From Callipepla californica brunnescens (lineage: Eukaryota; Chordata; Aves; Galliformes; Odontophoridae): a DNA stretch of 64,000 nt. The notes beneath the pieces were generated by a model. That model had not been told where the DNA came from and did not search any database. It worked only from the letters and a program-made list of their open reading frames with translations. Below are positions 26,002 to 38,800 of this stretch, piece after piece. Positions within the stretch are counted from its first letter, which is position 1; each line of letters starts with the position of its first letter. Where the stretch lies: the NCBI GenBank assembly GCA_023055505.1, contig JALIRH010000007.1, forward strand, positions 15,854,273 to 15,918,272, written 5' to 3'. A program made the position numbers and the translations under genes.

Positions 26002-26480
26002 AATTCAAAAAGGGGAAATACAAAGTCCCACACCTAGGAAGGAATAGCCCCATGCAGCAGTACATATACTGGGGGTCAGCCAGCTAGAAAATAGCTTGAA
26101 AGAAAACAAACTGGAGGTCCTGGTGGACATCAAGTTGAACATGAACCAGAAATGTGCCCTTTCCTCTAAGATGTCTAATGATGTCTTGGGCAGCACTAGG
26201 AGGAGTGTTCCCAGGATGGTGAGGTGAGCATTCCTCTATATTCAGCACTGGTAAGAATGCATCTTCAATACTGTGTCTAGTTCTGGCTTCTCCAGGAAAC
26301 ATTCTTTCATTGCATGTGGGATGCAGCATGGGCAGAGGTTGTCTGTAAAGGCCATGGAGTCTCCATTCCTGATGACATTCAAAAGTTATGTGGACATTGC
26401 CCTGGACAGCCAGTTCTAAGTGACTCTTCTTGAGTGAAGGACAATGATCACATGACCTCCAAATATACCTTTCTGTGCTA
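26002..26480 (+). mobile_element. Decayed CR1 LINE 3' fragment with internal deletion
   Basis: Plus-strand CR1 distal ORF2 and 3' UTR. Recognisable blocks are 'aaagtcccacacctaggaa', 'gaggtcctggtggacatcaa', 'tgaaccagaaatgtgccct' and 'gtgtctagttctggcttctcc'. It then jumps over several hundred consensus bases to 'gggcagaggttgtctgta' and 'agtctccattcctgatgaca'. Two minus-strand frames (26005-26196, 26084-26329) are antisense shadows of it. Confidence 0.85.
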
Positions 26481-26481
26481 T

Positions 26482-26610
26482 TGTTCTGGTTTCAGCTGGA
26501 ACAGAGTTGATTTTCTTCATAGCATCTGGTATGATGCTATCTTTTGGTTTTAGGAAAAACTCATCAGTTTTTCAATAGTTGCTGAGCAGTGCTGAATGGA
26601 GCCAAGGGCA
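26482..26610 (+). mobile_element. LTR-like fragment of an avian endogenous retroelement
   Basis: It starts 'tgttctggtttcagctgga' and includes 'agagttgattttcttcatag', 'tggtatgatgctatcttttgg' shortened forms, and 'gttgctgagcagtgctgaatg', ending near 'ccaagggca'. This order of words is familiar from a common bird LTR family. Only the first ~130 bases are present; no internal genes or second LTR are seen. Family assignment rests on visual recognition. Confidence 0.55.
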
Positions 26611-26619
26611 TTACAATTT

Positions 26620-26700
26620 TTCAGAATGGCTGAGGTTGGAAGGGATCTCTGGAGGTCACCTGGTCCAACACCCAAGCTCAAGCAGGGCTAGCAGAGCAGG
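26620..26700 (-). mobile_element. CR1 3' tail fragment, minus strand
   Basis: 'tcagaatggctgaggttgga', then 'agggatctctggaggtcacc', 'tggtccaacaccc' and 'tcaagcagggctagcagagc' are the reverse complement of the CR1 3' UTR. About 80 bases remain. It directly follows the LTR-like fragment. Confidence 0.85.
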
Positions 26701-26909
26701 AAAAGTTATTCTCAACTGAACTAAAGAATTATGAAGCTAAAGCTAAGCTCCACAGTATTTTGAATTTCATTACTGGGCAACTTTTAGACTAACTTATTGA
26801 GGATCTTTGTCTATCTGTATCATGGTTTCATACTATTGAATCAGATCTGAGGTGCATCTAACTTAACATCCATAGCAATCACATATTCCTCATTAATTCC
26901 TAACTTTTA

Positions 26910-28313
<1,404 letters not shown>

Positions 28314-29779
28314 AATTGCGGCTATTCATCAGGCCCTTTCTCACATGAAGTTTTTACAGTAAAGGTTATATTATTTGCTTAATTTTCTTGTTGATTCAGT
28401 AGTTAATTTTGAATCTTGCTAAGTTTTTACTCAGTATTTTCCTTTCTTCAAGGATAGTTTTTATTTATTAATAATAAATAAAAAACACTGTTATTATTAG
28501 TATTACTATTTTATTATCATTGTGCCCATTCACCTGCTTTCCTGGGCCCCTCTGAAGATGTTGACAGTAGAGTATGCACTTGACCATCCTACACATCTCT
28601 GTGTGATCTGCAAGTTCTGCTGCTTGCTACTTATCCCTTTTACAGATCATTAAGCATCATGATGTCTACTCTTCAGCCTTGATGCCCATAATATTAACCT
28701 CTTGCTAGGACTGAAAACTGACCATTTAATCCCACTACTTTCTGTCTCCAAGCTATGTTTTGATCCATGTTACAAGCTTGGACTATGACACATCCCAGTG
28801 AAGTGAATGGATTTAATACAAAGCTTAAAGGAAGGTACATGCTCAAACTTTCTGATCAACTCCAGCAGGCAGAATAAGTTTTATCTTATAAACAATAAAA
28901 ATGATTTTCAAGTTGTAAGAAGAAATACTTCCAAAGCAGAATTTCCAAAGCAGCCTAATAAACTTTTTGCACAATCTTCAAATTTTGCTTAATATAGCTG
29001 TCTGCATGTACACTGTGGCAGGAAATTGTCTGATGCTTCTAGGTGCTTATACTTCATTAGTGACAAAATCGTTAAATCATTGCCTTCATAGTAAGACAAG
29101 TCTCAAAGATTCCCTTATATAAACCTGAAGCTTGCTATTTTTTTGTTACTTGAAGAAAGAGAAAAAAGAAAATACATTAAATTTTAGATAGTTTCCCAAA
29201 GCTTGAGTGAGCAGAGTTTTCATAGTCTTTTTTCACTCCACAGGTGCTCTACAGAGGAATATTTCAATGGCAAATGTGTCATGGATAATTTCAGACTCAG
29301 CTGCTACCCTACTGTTCTTCTCCAGACTACTCTTCCTTCTGTTCTTGTATCTCAGCTTTCCCTTATTCACTCTGGAGATATCTTCCATGTTTCCCCAAAA
29401 AAACCCAAAAAAACAACAGCATTTTTCCTCTGTATAGTTATTTTCTATATTGGCAAAGAGCATAACAATGGAAAATGGATTGATATAGCAACTAATATTA
29501 AAGAAATATTGTATCAAAATGAGGAATCAAGAGTTCTGCAAACAATTAGGTAGGTGATGTAGAATGTCAAACATTTGTGAGGTATCTATATTATATAGAA
29601 CCTGAAAACAAGTTTTATGTGATTTGAATTTATTGGAGAACATTTTCTTCCTGATAAAGACAAAAAATTACAGTAAAAAGTAAATAACTCTGTGATTGCC
29701 TAATTTCTAAAATAGAGATTCTCTCTTGCACCAAGGATAACTCTTCATACCACTACATTAACAGAACTGAAGTCTACTA
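28314..29779. other. Unannotated AT-rich sequence
   Basis: Contains an ATT/AAT-rich block at about 28456-28520 and no recognisable gene or transposon. The plus frame at 29203-29553 (116 codons) and its overlapping frames on both strands have no domain; three mutually overlapping long frames suggest a locally stop-poor composition rather than a gene. Confidence 0.5.
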
Positions 29780-30203
29780 AATTGATCAGGAGACTGGAGA
29801 ATCTTTCAGATGAGGAAATACTGAGGAAGCTGGGCCTGTTAAGCCTGGAGAAGAGAAGCATAGGGCCATCTGATTAATATGTGTAAGTGTCTGAAAGAAA
29901 GATATCAAGGGGATGGGGCCAGAGTACTTGGTGGTGCCCTGTCTTATAACAGGAGGCAAATGGGCCAAACTAAAACTCAGGAAGTTCCATCTGAACATGA
30001 GGGAAAACATTTTTACTGTGAGGTTGACTGAGCACTAGCACAGAATGCCCAGAGAGGTTGTGAATGTCCTTCCTGTACATATGCAAAAGCTGCCTGGTCA
30101 CAATCCTAGTAGATAAGCTCTAGGGGACTTTGCTAGAGCAGGAAGGTTGGACTACATGGTCTCTGGAGTTCCCTTTTAACCTCAGCCATTTTCTGATTCT
30201 GTA
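29780..30203 (+). mobile_element. Old CR1 LINE 3' fragment
   Basis: Plus-strand CR1 distal ORF2 and 3' UTR, strongly diverged. Landmarks are 'gagaatctttcagatgagga', 'aagctgggcctgttaagcc', 'tggagaagagaagcatagg', 'ggaagttccatctgaacat', 'gcccagagaggttgtgaatg' and the tail 'ttttctgattctgta'. Confidence 0.87.
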
Positions 30204-33200
30204 ACTTAAGTCACATAGCCTTAGTGTGATAGTTCTGAACTTCTTCTAAACTGTTAGAGTCTGTTTAAAAGGAATCATTGGGTGCAGTTTGCTGTTCTGT
30301 CTGACTTCTCTATATCAGCACACAGAAACATTGTGTCTGTCTCCTGTGAAATTTCTTTATGTAATATTTTTTCCCCTCACTTTCTGATATTATTTTTGTT
30401 ATTTTCTATAGAATTGTATTTGCTTTCTTTTTTATGTTCTTTTTCCTTTTTTTTCCCCTTCTCAGAATCTCAGAGCCTCCATTTCATATAAGGAAACTTG
30501 CACACTTTGTATAATGAACATAATAAGATCTAGTTGCACTTGAAATACTATAATTCATGTGTATATATACATAATAAAAAACGCTGGTCTTCATCGTAAC
30601 TATGCCCAGAAACACTTGGCAAATACAGAGGGGCTCTTAGAGGCAGGTATGCACAAGGAAGACAGAGACCACTAGGAGAGATTGTCCTGGACAGTTCCAA
30701 TTGCTGAACAAACCCAACACACTCTCAAATAACTTTGTTTTAATGACTTCTGATCAGCACTGCAGCACTTGGATTCCAGTAAGTGGGTGTGGGAGACAAT
30801 CACAGGGGTAAGGATTCACATGGACAAAAAAACCTGAAATCCTCACATTGACACAGTATTTGAGATGTAGTCTTTCATTAAGAGAGACTTTTAAGGCCAG
30901 AACTTTAAAAGGGAGATAGCTAAAGCTAGGGAGGGACTATGACACTCATTACATGCAAAATTTCTTATCTTCTTTCCCTATCCTGGGAAAGAAGGTTAAA
31001 CGCCCTGTTATGACTGGATATGGCGGTACTTCATGCTCAGTTTGAGTGAAGAATGCTTAAATTCCATTTAACAATTAAAGTCACCTAACATTTCAGGGAT
31101 GCAAACAGAGACACTGAAAAGGCAAAGAGAATCCTATCAATGTAACGCTGGCAAAAGGGCAAAATACTGCTTTGACATTTTGTTTTGATGCATCCTGGTA
31201 CACATGTTTTTCTTCACAACATGCTGCCTCTGCTATTGTAGTCAGAAAGCTAAAACTGCATCATCAGCCACAGACATTCCCTTAATAACCTTATCATTCC
31301 ATATTTCACACTTTTTTTTTTCCTACGTGCTCTGCATTATATTTTAGTAAAGTCTCATCTCTCTGTTCCACTGTTCCTCCAGAGCAGAATATCCAGCAGA
31401 ATCATAAAGCTGACCACAGGGAGATTAAAAAGTATAGCTTTATTGCATCTCCAGCCATGTGCAATCAGAAACTGATGGTGGCGAAAAAGTGTATTACTGA
31501 AATTCTTAAAAATGGAAACATAAGAAAACATAGATTCAGCTGAAGATTTTCTCAAAAGTCAGTGCCTCCTTTTAGATTACTCAAATAAATACAGAGAAAG
31601 ATGCTTTCTATGTCCAAAGGAATGGAGTGAGACATCCATTTCTATTTAGCTGGACTCAACTATGATATAAAACCACTGCCTTTATGTTCAAAGCTTTTTA
31701 TTCACAGAAAATCTGTGGCAATTTGAGAAGATGTGTGCCTCCTCAGAACAAGAGAAACTGACCAAAATGACAACTAAAGAACAAAGACAACTTCCTAGAA
31801 CATGAAAGGAGAGGGGATGGTAGTGTACCAAAAAAAGGCAGTATTTCTAAGGTAAGGAGCTATTTTTGCGACTTTAAACGTGGCCATTTCACTGTAGTGA
31901 AAGAGCTTTTGGGAAGTTTAAATCTGAAAAAAATGTGCAACTTCGAAGTTATTTTTTGTGTAGTTCATTATTACACTGCAGTACCCAATGCTATTGCTTT
32001 CTGTCTGTAAAAAATAACATTACACAAACCTCACCGTGTTAAAGAAATCAGCAATTTTTTGTTGTAAACAAATAAATAATGTCTTTGCATGTGCAAATTA
32101 GAGACAAGAAGAAGCTGATATCTAAAAGATAATTATGTGTTTGAGTCCAAGAATGCAAAAAACTATAATTAGAGTACCTTCTAAATAAAAATTTCAGAGG
32201 TTAAAGTTATGCTATAGGGGTCACAATCTCAGTTCTGTGGAGTAACTCTACCTTTCTCCCTTCAGCTAGTTGGGACTAACAAACTACCTGTGTGCCTAAA
32301 TCTTGTTAGCAAATAACTGGGACATTATCAAAGTTTGAGATGAACTGTCAATACCAGCTCTGTATTTTACATGGGGCACAGTTGGATTCTTACTCCTTCA
32401 GTGATGACAGCTGCTCTGGTGGCCATCTTTCATTTAATCTGGGATCAAAATATTCAGCCAGAATCTTAGGGGCCAGGACTGCAGTTGCAGCTGTTCTCCC
32501 CTCAGGCTGTGAGTTACAGTGGATGTGGCAGTCCTTCCAGGTCTTATTTTTAATTTTATAACATTGCAGGTCAATAGTGAGGATGATGAGAAAGGGAGGA
32601 AAAGAACAAATTTTTATAATCAGAAGATTTTTTTTCATATACCACTCCTCCTTCCTAATGACTTCTATGCATTTTCTATAGTAACACTTATGCATGCAGT
32701 CCCAATGGCTGGGATCACCTGCCTACCAGTTCACCCATTATTCCTGACAAAGGATTTTCCTCCATGCTACAAGTGAAACTTGGACATCTACAGTATTCCA
32801 GATCTTCCATGAACTAGATCCATAACCAGCTGATGTCTCCTTTATCTGGTGTCTTGGTTTTTTCCTTAATCTTCAGGCATCTATGGATTGAATTTCCTCC
32901 TCGGACTTCATGTTCCTCTCTGTAAGTCCTTGTTGGGGCCTTAGCCAAGAGATATAATCAAAATACACTCATTTGAAAGAGGTATATTCTGAATACACAA
33001 TGCCTAGAGATGAATGCATGTGTAGTCAGCTCTCTTCCCAAAATAAACAAAGGGCAACTAGTGTTTTCTGAATGGAGGTGGTAGTGCTCTGATCCCTGTG
33101 CTTTCATATTTCAGCTTTACATTGGTTTAATGTTAACTCTTCATTTACTTAGACAAGTTTGTGGCTTTAGGATCAAAAATTGATCAAAATTTATTTGGGT

Positions 33201-33544
33201 TTCTGTAATCTCCTCCTATTCCAATGAATTTCAGTTTATTCTGCAGATCCACTATTTTAATATGAGAAGATACTTTCCCTGTCATCTGCAGAGAAGTATC
33301 TGCAGTCCAGTATTTAGGACACTCACATAGGAGGTAGAAGTTGTGAGGTTAAATCTGCTCATGCTGAGCAGAAAAGCAACCTTGGGTCTTTAGTTTGTTG
33401 AGCTAGTGCTCTGTTTGAGGAACCATGATACCAAAGGTCAGAAGGAGAAATGCAGTTTCTTCATTTTGAAGAAAGTGGAAGCTGTACGGTCAATTTTTGT
33501 ACAGTTTGTAGGTGCTATACAAGCACTGAGTATATATAGCAAGA

Positions 33545-33560
33545 TTATATATATATATAC
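33545..33560. repeat. (AT)n microsatellite
   Basis: About eight alternating A/T dinucleotides. Confidence 0.8.
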
Positions 33561-34062
33561 CTTTATAGGATAATAACAGAGGAATCTCTACCTCCCACAT
33601 ACTGACTCAATTAGTTGAGCCTGGGGGTGTTGTGTGCTGATGTGGAAGTCATGATGCTTTCAGGATCTTTCAAATCAGTCAGGGACATGCCTATGGCACA
33701 GACAGATTTCCAGGACAAAGTCCAGCAGCCGAGCACTTTTATGTTTTGAATTTCTGGTTATTTTTCTGTACAGTCCAAAAAGCCATTTTTTCTGACAGGT
33801 TGTGTTTCTGCCCTCACTGTTTATAAATCTCTTCTCAGGCTTCTGTAGTGAAGGAAGGAGAAACACTGAGCCAAGTCCTTGTGTAAAGAAACCAGACTAG
33901 AAAGTTCCTTTTTCTCTCCTTTTTTTCTTTATTCTTTTACTTTTTTTCTTATTTATCTCTTCCCCAGCTTTTTCTTTACCACTTTTGCTGCATAGGTAGG
34001 ACTGATAAGAGTAGATATTTAAGGTCATTTGCAGCACAAACTTGGAAACAAGGCAAAGACAG

Positions 34063-34066
<4 letters not shown>

Positions 34067-34100
<34 letters not shown>
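34067..34100. repeat. 34-base poly(T) tract
   Basis: An uninterrupted run of 34 T on the plus strand, the longest homopolymer in the window. Read on the minus strand it would be a poly(A) tail, but no AATAAA lies in the 30 bases before it and no gene-like sequence precedes it. It is best treated as a mononucleotide repeat. Confidence 0.9.
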
Positions 34101-34105
<5 letters not shown>

Positions 34106-35184
34106 GCAGGGTTGGCTTTCCTACTTGATTTTGTGGAGTGCAAGTTCTCAGTGAAGCATCTCTTGGTATGATTATGATCTTTTCATCTGCAGAATAACCT
34201 CTGCAATCAAAAATCAATACTCATGTAATGGGCAAATCAGACTGTTCCTACCCACAAGTATCTGCAGCATTATGTTTTAAGCAGCCATTGATTTGCTTTG
34301 ATTTGGAAAAATGGCTTGTCTGCAGAACTTTGTATATATTTATGCACATGGTAGTTTAAGCTGTAGTGAAAAATGTCAGAGCTTTAAAACCATAATCTTA
34401 AAAACAAGAATGGGAGAGATTTCTAGTTTCCAAATGACAAATGACATTTCCACTTCTGTCTCAGAACTGAGTACTTCTACCTTGTGTCATAGTAAAGACA
34501 TTTTAATAAAGGCTGTTTTAAATGCTTTTATAGAACTGTCTGTACCTTAGATAGGAATTGCACCTGACTTTACAGACAAACAGCTATTAAAGGTAGTACT
34601 GTCACTGCCATCAGGAAGAAAACAGAAAATATGTTTCTAAGTCACATTTCTGTAACACTACAGAATGAATAAATACACAAATATTACATTTCCCATAAAG
34701 TTTCTACTGACTGTCAATTTAGATAGTCAGTATAGATTTTTCATTAAAACATGGTTAATTACAAATCCATGTAGCATTCATCACAAAATCATCACCTGGA
34801 TATGCCCTTGCTTCATATTTTTTGTATTCAGAAAAAAATCCACTAATGTGTATAGATGGATGCATTTGCAATTCACAGATAAAAAGCAATCCTGATGCAG
34901 ATTTGGATCAACATCCTTTTAGCATTAAGATTACATAAATAGCTGCCCATACGGAAGCAATCTGCAGTACAGAACAAAAAAGCAGAAGTTTGTTAATCTT
35001 TAAAAATCCGGAAGCTATTTAGGGATGATATCTTTTGCAAGTTCAATGATTAGCCAATATATCCATGTATATGAAGGGTGCTCCAAAAGTAATACCTCCT
35101 ATTTTATAATGTTAACCCATAATATCTGTGGAGAATGTTGGTCATATGGTAGTAAAAGCTGAACTTTCCTGCCAATATTCCATT

Positions 35185-35440
35185 GGGGGGAATGGTCTTA
35201 AACTGAGACAGGGAAAGTCTAGGTTAGATATCAGGAGGAAGTTTTTCACTCAGAAGGTGGTGACACACTGGAACAGGTTGCCCAAAGAGGTTGTGGATGC
35301 CTCACCCCTGGAGGCATTCAAAACCAGCCTGGATGTGCCTCTGGGCAGCCTGGTCTAGTGGCTGGTGGCCCTGCAAATAGCAGGGGGGTTGAAACTAGAT
35401 GATCATTGTACCCCTTTTCAACCCTGGCCATTCTATGATA
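35185..35440 (+). mobile_element. CR1 3' end nested in the mariner element
   Basis: Plus-strand CR1: 'ggtcttaaactgagacaggg', 'aggttagatatcaggaggaa', 'cactggaacaggttgccca', 'gaggttgtggatgcctcac', 'gatgatcattgta' and the tail 'ggccattctatgata'. It is comparatively well preserved. The host element resumes beyond 35440 with 'atgttttgttgcaatgtgac', and the sequence before and after joins as one mariner leader when the CR1 is ignored. Confidence 0.93.
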
Positions 35441-35513
35441 TACAATAATATATGTTTTGTTGCAATGTGACAGATGTCAGCAGAGAGGACTGTCTTATAA
35501 AATGGCATCTGAC

Positions 35514-35760
35514 ATGGAAGTGCTCACGAGGAAAGGTGTGGCACTAAATTTCTCCATGTGGAAAAAATGGCACTGACATTCAGTGATGCTTACTGAATAT
35601 TTATGGAGAACAAACAGTGGATGTGAGCACTGTGAGGTGGTGGGCGGTGTGTTTCAACAGTGACAATAGTGACAGAAGTTTACATCCACTGGTGCCAATT
35701 TTTACAAGTGTGGCACGCAGGCTCTTGTTCATCACTGGCAAAAATGCATATAATGGTGAC
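35514..35760 (+). pseudogene. Mariner transposase N-terminal remnant
   Basis: From the ATG at 35514 the frame starts MEVLTRKGVALNFSMWKKW, then meets stops and shifts. Later pieces resemble the helix-turn-helix part of a mariner-type transposase (CEHCEVVGG), and a segment around 'cttgttcatcactggcaaaa' gives an L-F-I-T-G-K-N-like reading. It would have bound the terminal repeats. The catalytic domain is missing because sequence jumps to the 3' terminal repeat shortly after. Non-functional. Confidence 0.6.
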
Positions 35761-35872
35761 CATGTTTAGAAATAGTGTTTCATAGCTGAGAATATGAGTT
35801 ATCAAATAGCATTATTCTATTCTTTGTCGTTTGCATTGAAATAAATAGGAAGCGTTACTTTTGGATCAGTTT

Positions 35873-38800
35873 ATGTTTGGGCAGTACAAGGCAATATAAA
35901 CAACGTGCACTTCAGACCTGCATTTTGTCTTTTTCTGACTTGCAGAGGTTTCAGTGACCTTTGAGTTCCCAAGCACTATTTCTATGTATTATTTTCACTT
36001 CTAGGTACGCCTGCAAATGTATATAAGATGCATAGTAAATATTTTAAAATTGCAAACAGTTTCACACATCTTAAAACAGATCTAACGTAACTGATGTCAG
36101 TATCAAGCAGGCTTCTTATTCTGATTTAACTCAGAGATATTTAGTTCATATTTTAGATTCCTATATTGAGCTCAGTACTGCTACTACAGTCATTAAGTGC
36201 CTGTGTCTGATTGCCTTCAATATTTGAACCAGTGAGTGGTGTTTGTTATAAGGGGTACATCTTTTTAATTTTTTTTTCTGTAATTGTTGGATTCCCGTGC
36301 AAATAATGAGAAATGGTGAGAGACATTCTTCAAGGAATTGTGTCCAGCAACCAGCACAGCTGGTATCTGCAGGATCAGGGGAAGGTAAAGACAGATGGTG
36401 GTTTAACGGACAAGCCAAGCTTACTGCCAGACAGTAGCAGAATGGCGCCACTTGTACCAAAGTGTATCTAGCATCTGAGGGAATGAAATGAAAAATGACA
36501 GATATACCTTAGTGTAAGAAGGAGTCTGAAATCCCAGGAAGTGGGCAGAGCAAATATATTGCTGTAGAAATCTGTTTCAGATCTCCTGCTATAAATCACA
36601 GGAATAACAATCCAGCTGGAGGCTGAATTCAGACAGAGGTACTGGATGAAAAGTTCAAAAAGAAAAATTAGCATTGCTCTCAGGGGTAGTTAACATTGTG
36701 TAATGTCAGTGCATTTTCAGTCAGTCAAGCATGGGCTTTGGAGTAGACAAAGCTGGGCATTCTCAGAAGGCTGTTGTCCATCTACCACTTGTTCACTTGA
36801 TCTTACAGATGCTGAGCATTTCTGTTGGAGGGCTGTGTGTGAGCAAGTCCCTCTGCTTTCTGTGGCAGCTAAGGGCACTCAGAACATTGTGGGAGGGCTC
36901 TGCACCTTGCAAAGTCAAACTCATGGGGCCTCATTTTTGTGAAGCAAGATACAGCTGGAAGCGACGTGAATAAGCTCAACCTGCAATAGTTCAAAAAGTC
37001 GTTCATATTATCAAAGAGCCCCAATTCCGCTGTTACCATATACTAGTCCTTAATTAAAAGCGTGCTTGTATTTTTCACATCTCTGCAAGAGTGTGTTTTT
37101 TACTGGAGCCCTCTTAATGGGGATTGTTTGTCTGAAATGATGCATCTTACAGCCTGGAGGCAAATTGCTTCTGCTGCTTCTGTTTTCTTTAGCAGTGGAA
37201 TCTGGCTGCGATACACCCTGCTGTGCAAGGGAGGAGGTTTGCCAAGTTCTGCAGCCAGGAATTGTGTGGTAGGAGCAGAAGTTCAGCCTTTCTCCAGGGA
37301 TGGCAACTTCATAGCCTGTCAGAAAGCCATCGGGCTTTGATCTGGCAGGCTGCTTGAAACCAGAGTTGATGTTTTTCTTTCGATATACAAGAAGTAAATA
37401 TATATTACAACTCTAAATGGCTTTAATTTTAGATTAAAGGTAGCAGCCAAACAGGGAAGAATAAAAGAACCATCTCCTGGAACGACAACTCTTTTATGTC
37501 TGCAAAGGATCTAGCACATTTTTGCCTGTTGTGTATAAACAGTACAAAATGAAATATGCTTTTACCATATCCCGTAGATGTGGTGTAGTAAAGAAAGTTA
37601 ATAGGAATCAGTATTAGTCATTTCTACATGCAAATATTTAAAGTTTTTGCTTTGTTGCTGTCTACAGGTACCCTACTGGTAACTGTTTCAATAAATTAAA
37701 CAATTTATTGTCAGTTTAGTCTGTTTAGTAGGGTTGCATTCTCTTATTCTTCTCTCTGCGTTTTTCCTGCTCCTTGTTTTAAACGTGTTCTTAATAAGCA
37801 ATACTATTGAGCTGCCCTCCAAATAGGTCAGTTCTAAAAAGTTCCCAAATTTATTGTTTCCTTTTTTTTTTTGCTTTCTTCTTTTTTTTTTTTTTTTGCC
37901 AAAAAATAAGATGGAGATTTTTGAATTTAATAATGTCCAGATAATAGGATCATCTGAACTCTCTTACTTTAATGTAAGAGAATAAGTTACTTATTAAGTA
38001 AGTTACTTATTAAGTAATTTATTTTTACTTTATTATATTTTAATTTGTATTTCTCACCATTTTAAATTTGTCTAGGAAAGTAAGAATGAGCGGAAAAAAA
38101 GTGTTCTGCAAATGACACTATAATAAACTCAGTTATTTCCAATTACTCTCTCTCACACGTGCTGACAATACAATGTTATTCCAAGTGAGTCCCATTTTCC
38201 AATTTCATTAGAAGTTCATATGGTCACTTGGTGTTCTTAGATTGTTATGCAGACACTAAACACTGGTACACAGTATGAACAAAGAGTAGTCAATGTAATC
38301 TTCAACAAGACTGTTTCTATTGATGAGTAATGATTTCTTCCTGCTTGTACCTGCTTTCACTTGAATTATATATAAGCCATATTCTTTCCCAACTGAGCAA
38401 GCATTTTTTCTTTTTTTTTTCTGAATAACAGTGAGGAATTGAGGCCAATGAATAAATTCCAAATACAGGGATTATCTGTTATGTATAATTATCAATATAG
38501 ACCTGTGAATGACACACTATAGTAAAGTTTCACACAGAGCCTGACAAAGTACACAGGATTTATTTGTCCATGTGTTTGAAGTTCAAAGCATTCATAAATC
38601 CTTTGATTAGCAGCTAAGTCATTAAAAATAATTCTTTCCTGACTTTTAAGTAGGCTTGAAACTTTCTGAATGTTATTAATGCTGGGTGATTTTCATTGAA
38701 TTAGCACAAACAGTTGTCAGTTCATAAACAAGTGTCCCTATGCCTCACATTAAATCACAACAGGATGTAGCTTCAAGTTCAGCCGTCATTGTTAACTTGA

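Larger units (their letters stand above)
30204..35071. other. Unannotated AT-rich sequence with simple repeats
   Basis: No gene or transposon is recognised in this ~4.9 kb. It holds polypyrimidine-rich stretches (30363-30465, 33903-33965), an AT microsatellite and a 34-base T run. The longest frames (106 codons at 33897-34217 minus, 101 at 32390-32695 minus) are unconvincing; the first owes its length to lysine codons read through the T run. Confidence 0.55.
35072..35872 (+). mobile_element. Mariner-type DNA transposon (Galluhop-like), split by CR1
   Basis: Begins after a TA with 'tgaagggtgctccaaaagta' and ends with 'aagcgttacttttggatcag'. The ends are inverted relatives of each other (terminal inverted repeats), and TA flanking fits mariner/Tc1 insertion. 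Between them, 'ctgccaatattccatt' and 'ttttgttgcaatgtgacaga' are leader sequence shared with the second copy at 52379. A decayed transposase start follows at about 35514. The element is far shorter than a full mariner coding unit, so it is an internally deleted, non-autonomous copy. It was later interrupted by a CR1 at about 35185-35440. The name Galluhop is by recognition of the ends. Confidence 0.85.

Noticed and set aside
29203..29553. 116-codon frame with overlapping frames on both strands
   Set aside because: Three mutually overlapping frames in the same place indicate a stop-poor composition, not coding constraint.
33897..34217. 106-codon minus-strand frame with a polylysine run
   Set aside because: The length comes from reading through the 34-base homopolymer; no credible protein.
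34067..34220. Processed pseudogene with poly(A) tail on the minus strand
   Set aside because: No AATAAA upstream of the A run and no recognisable mRNA-like sequence before it.
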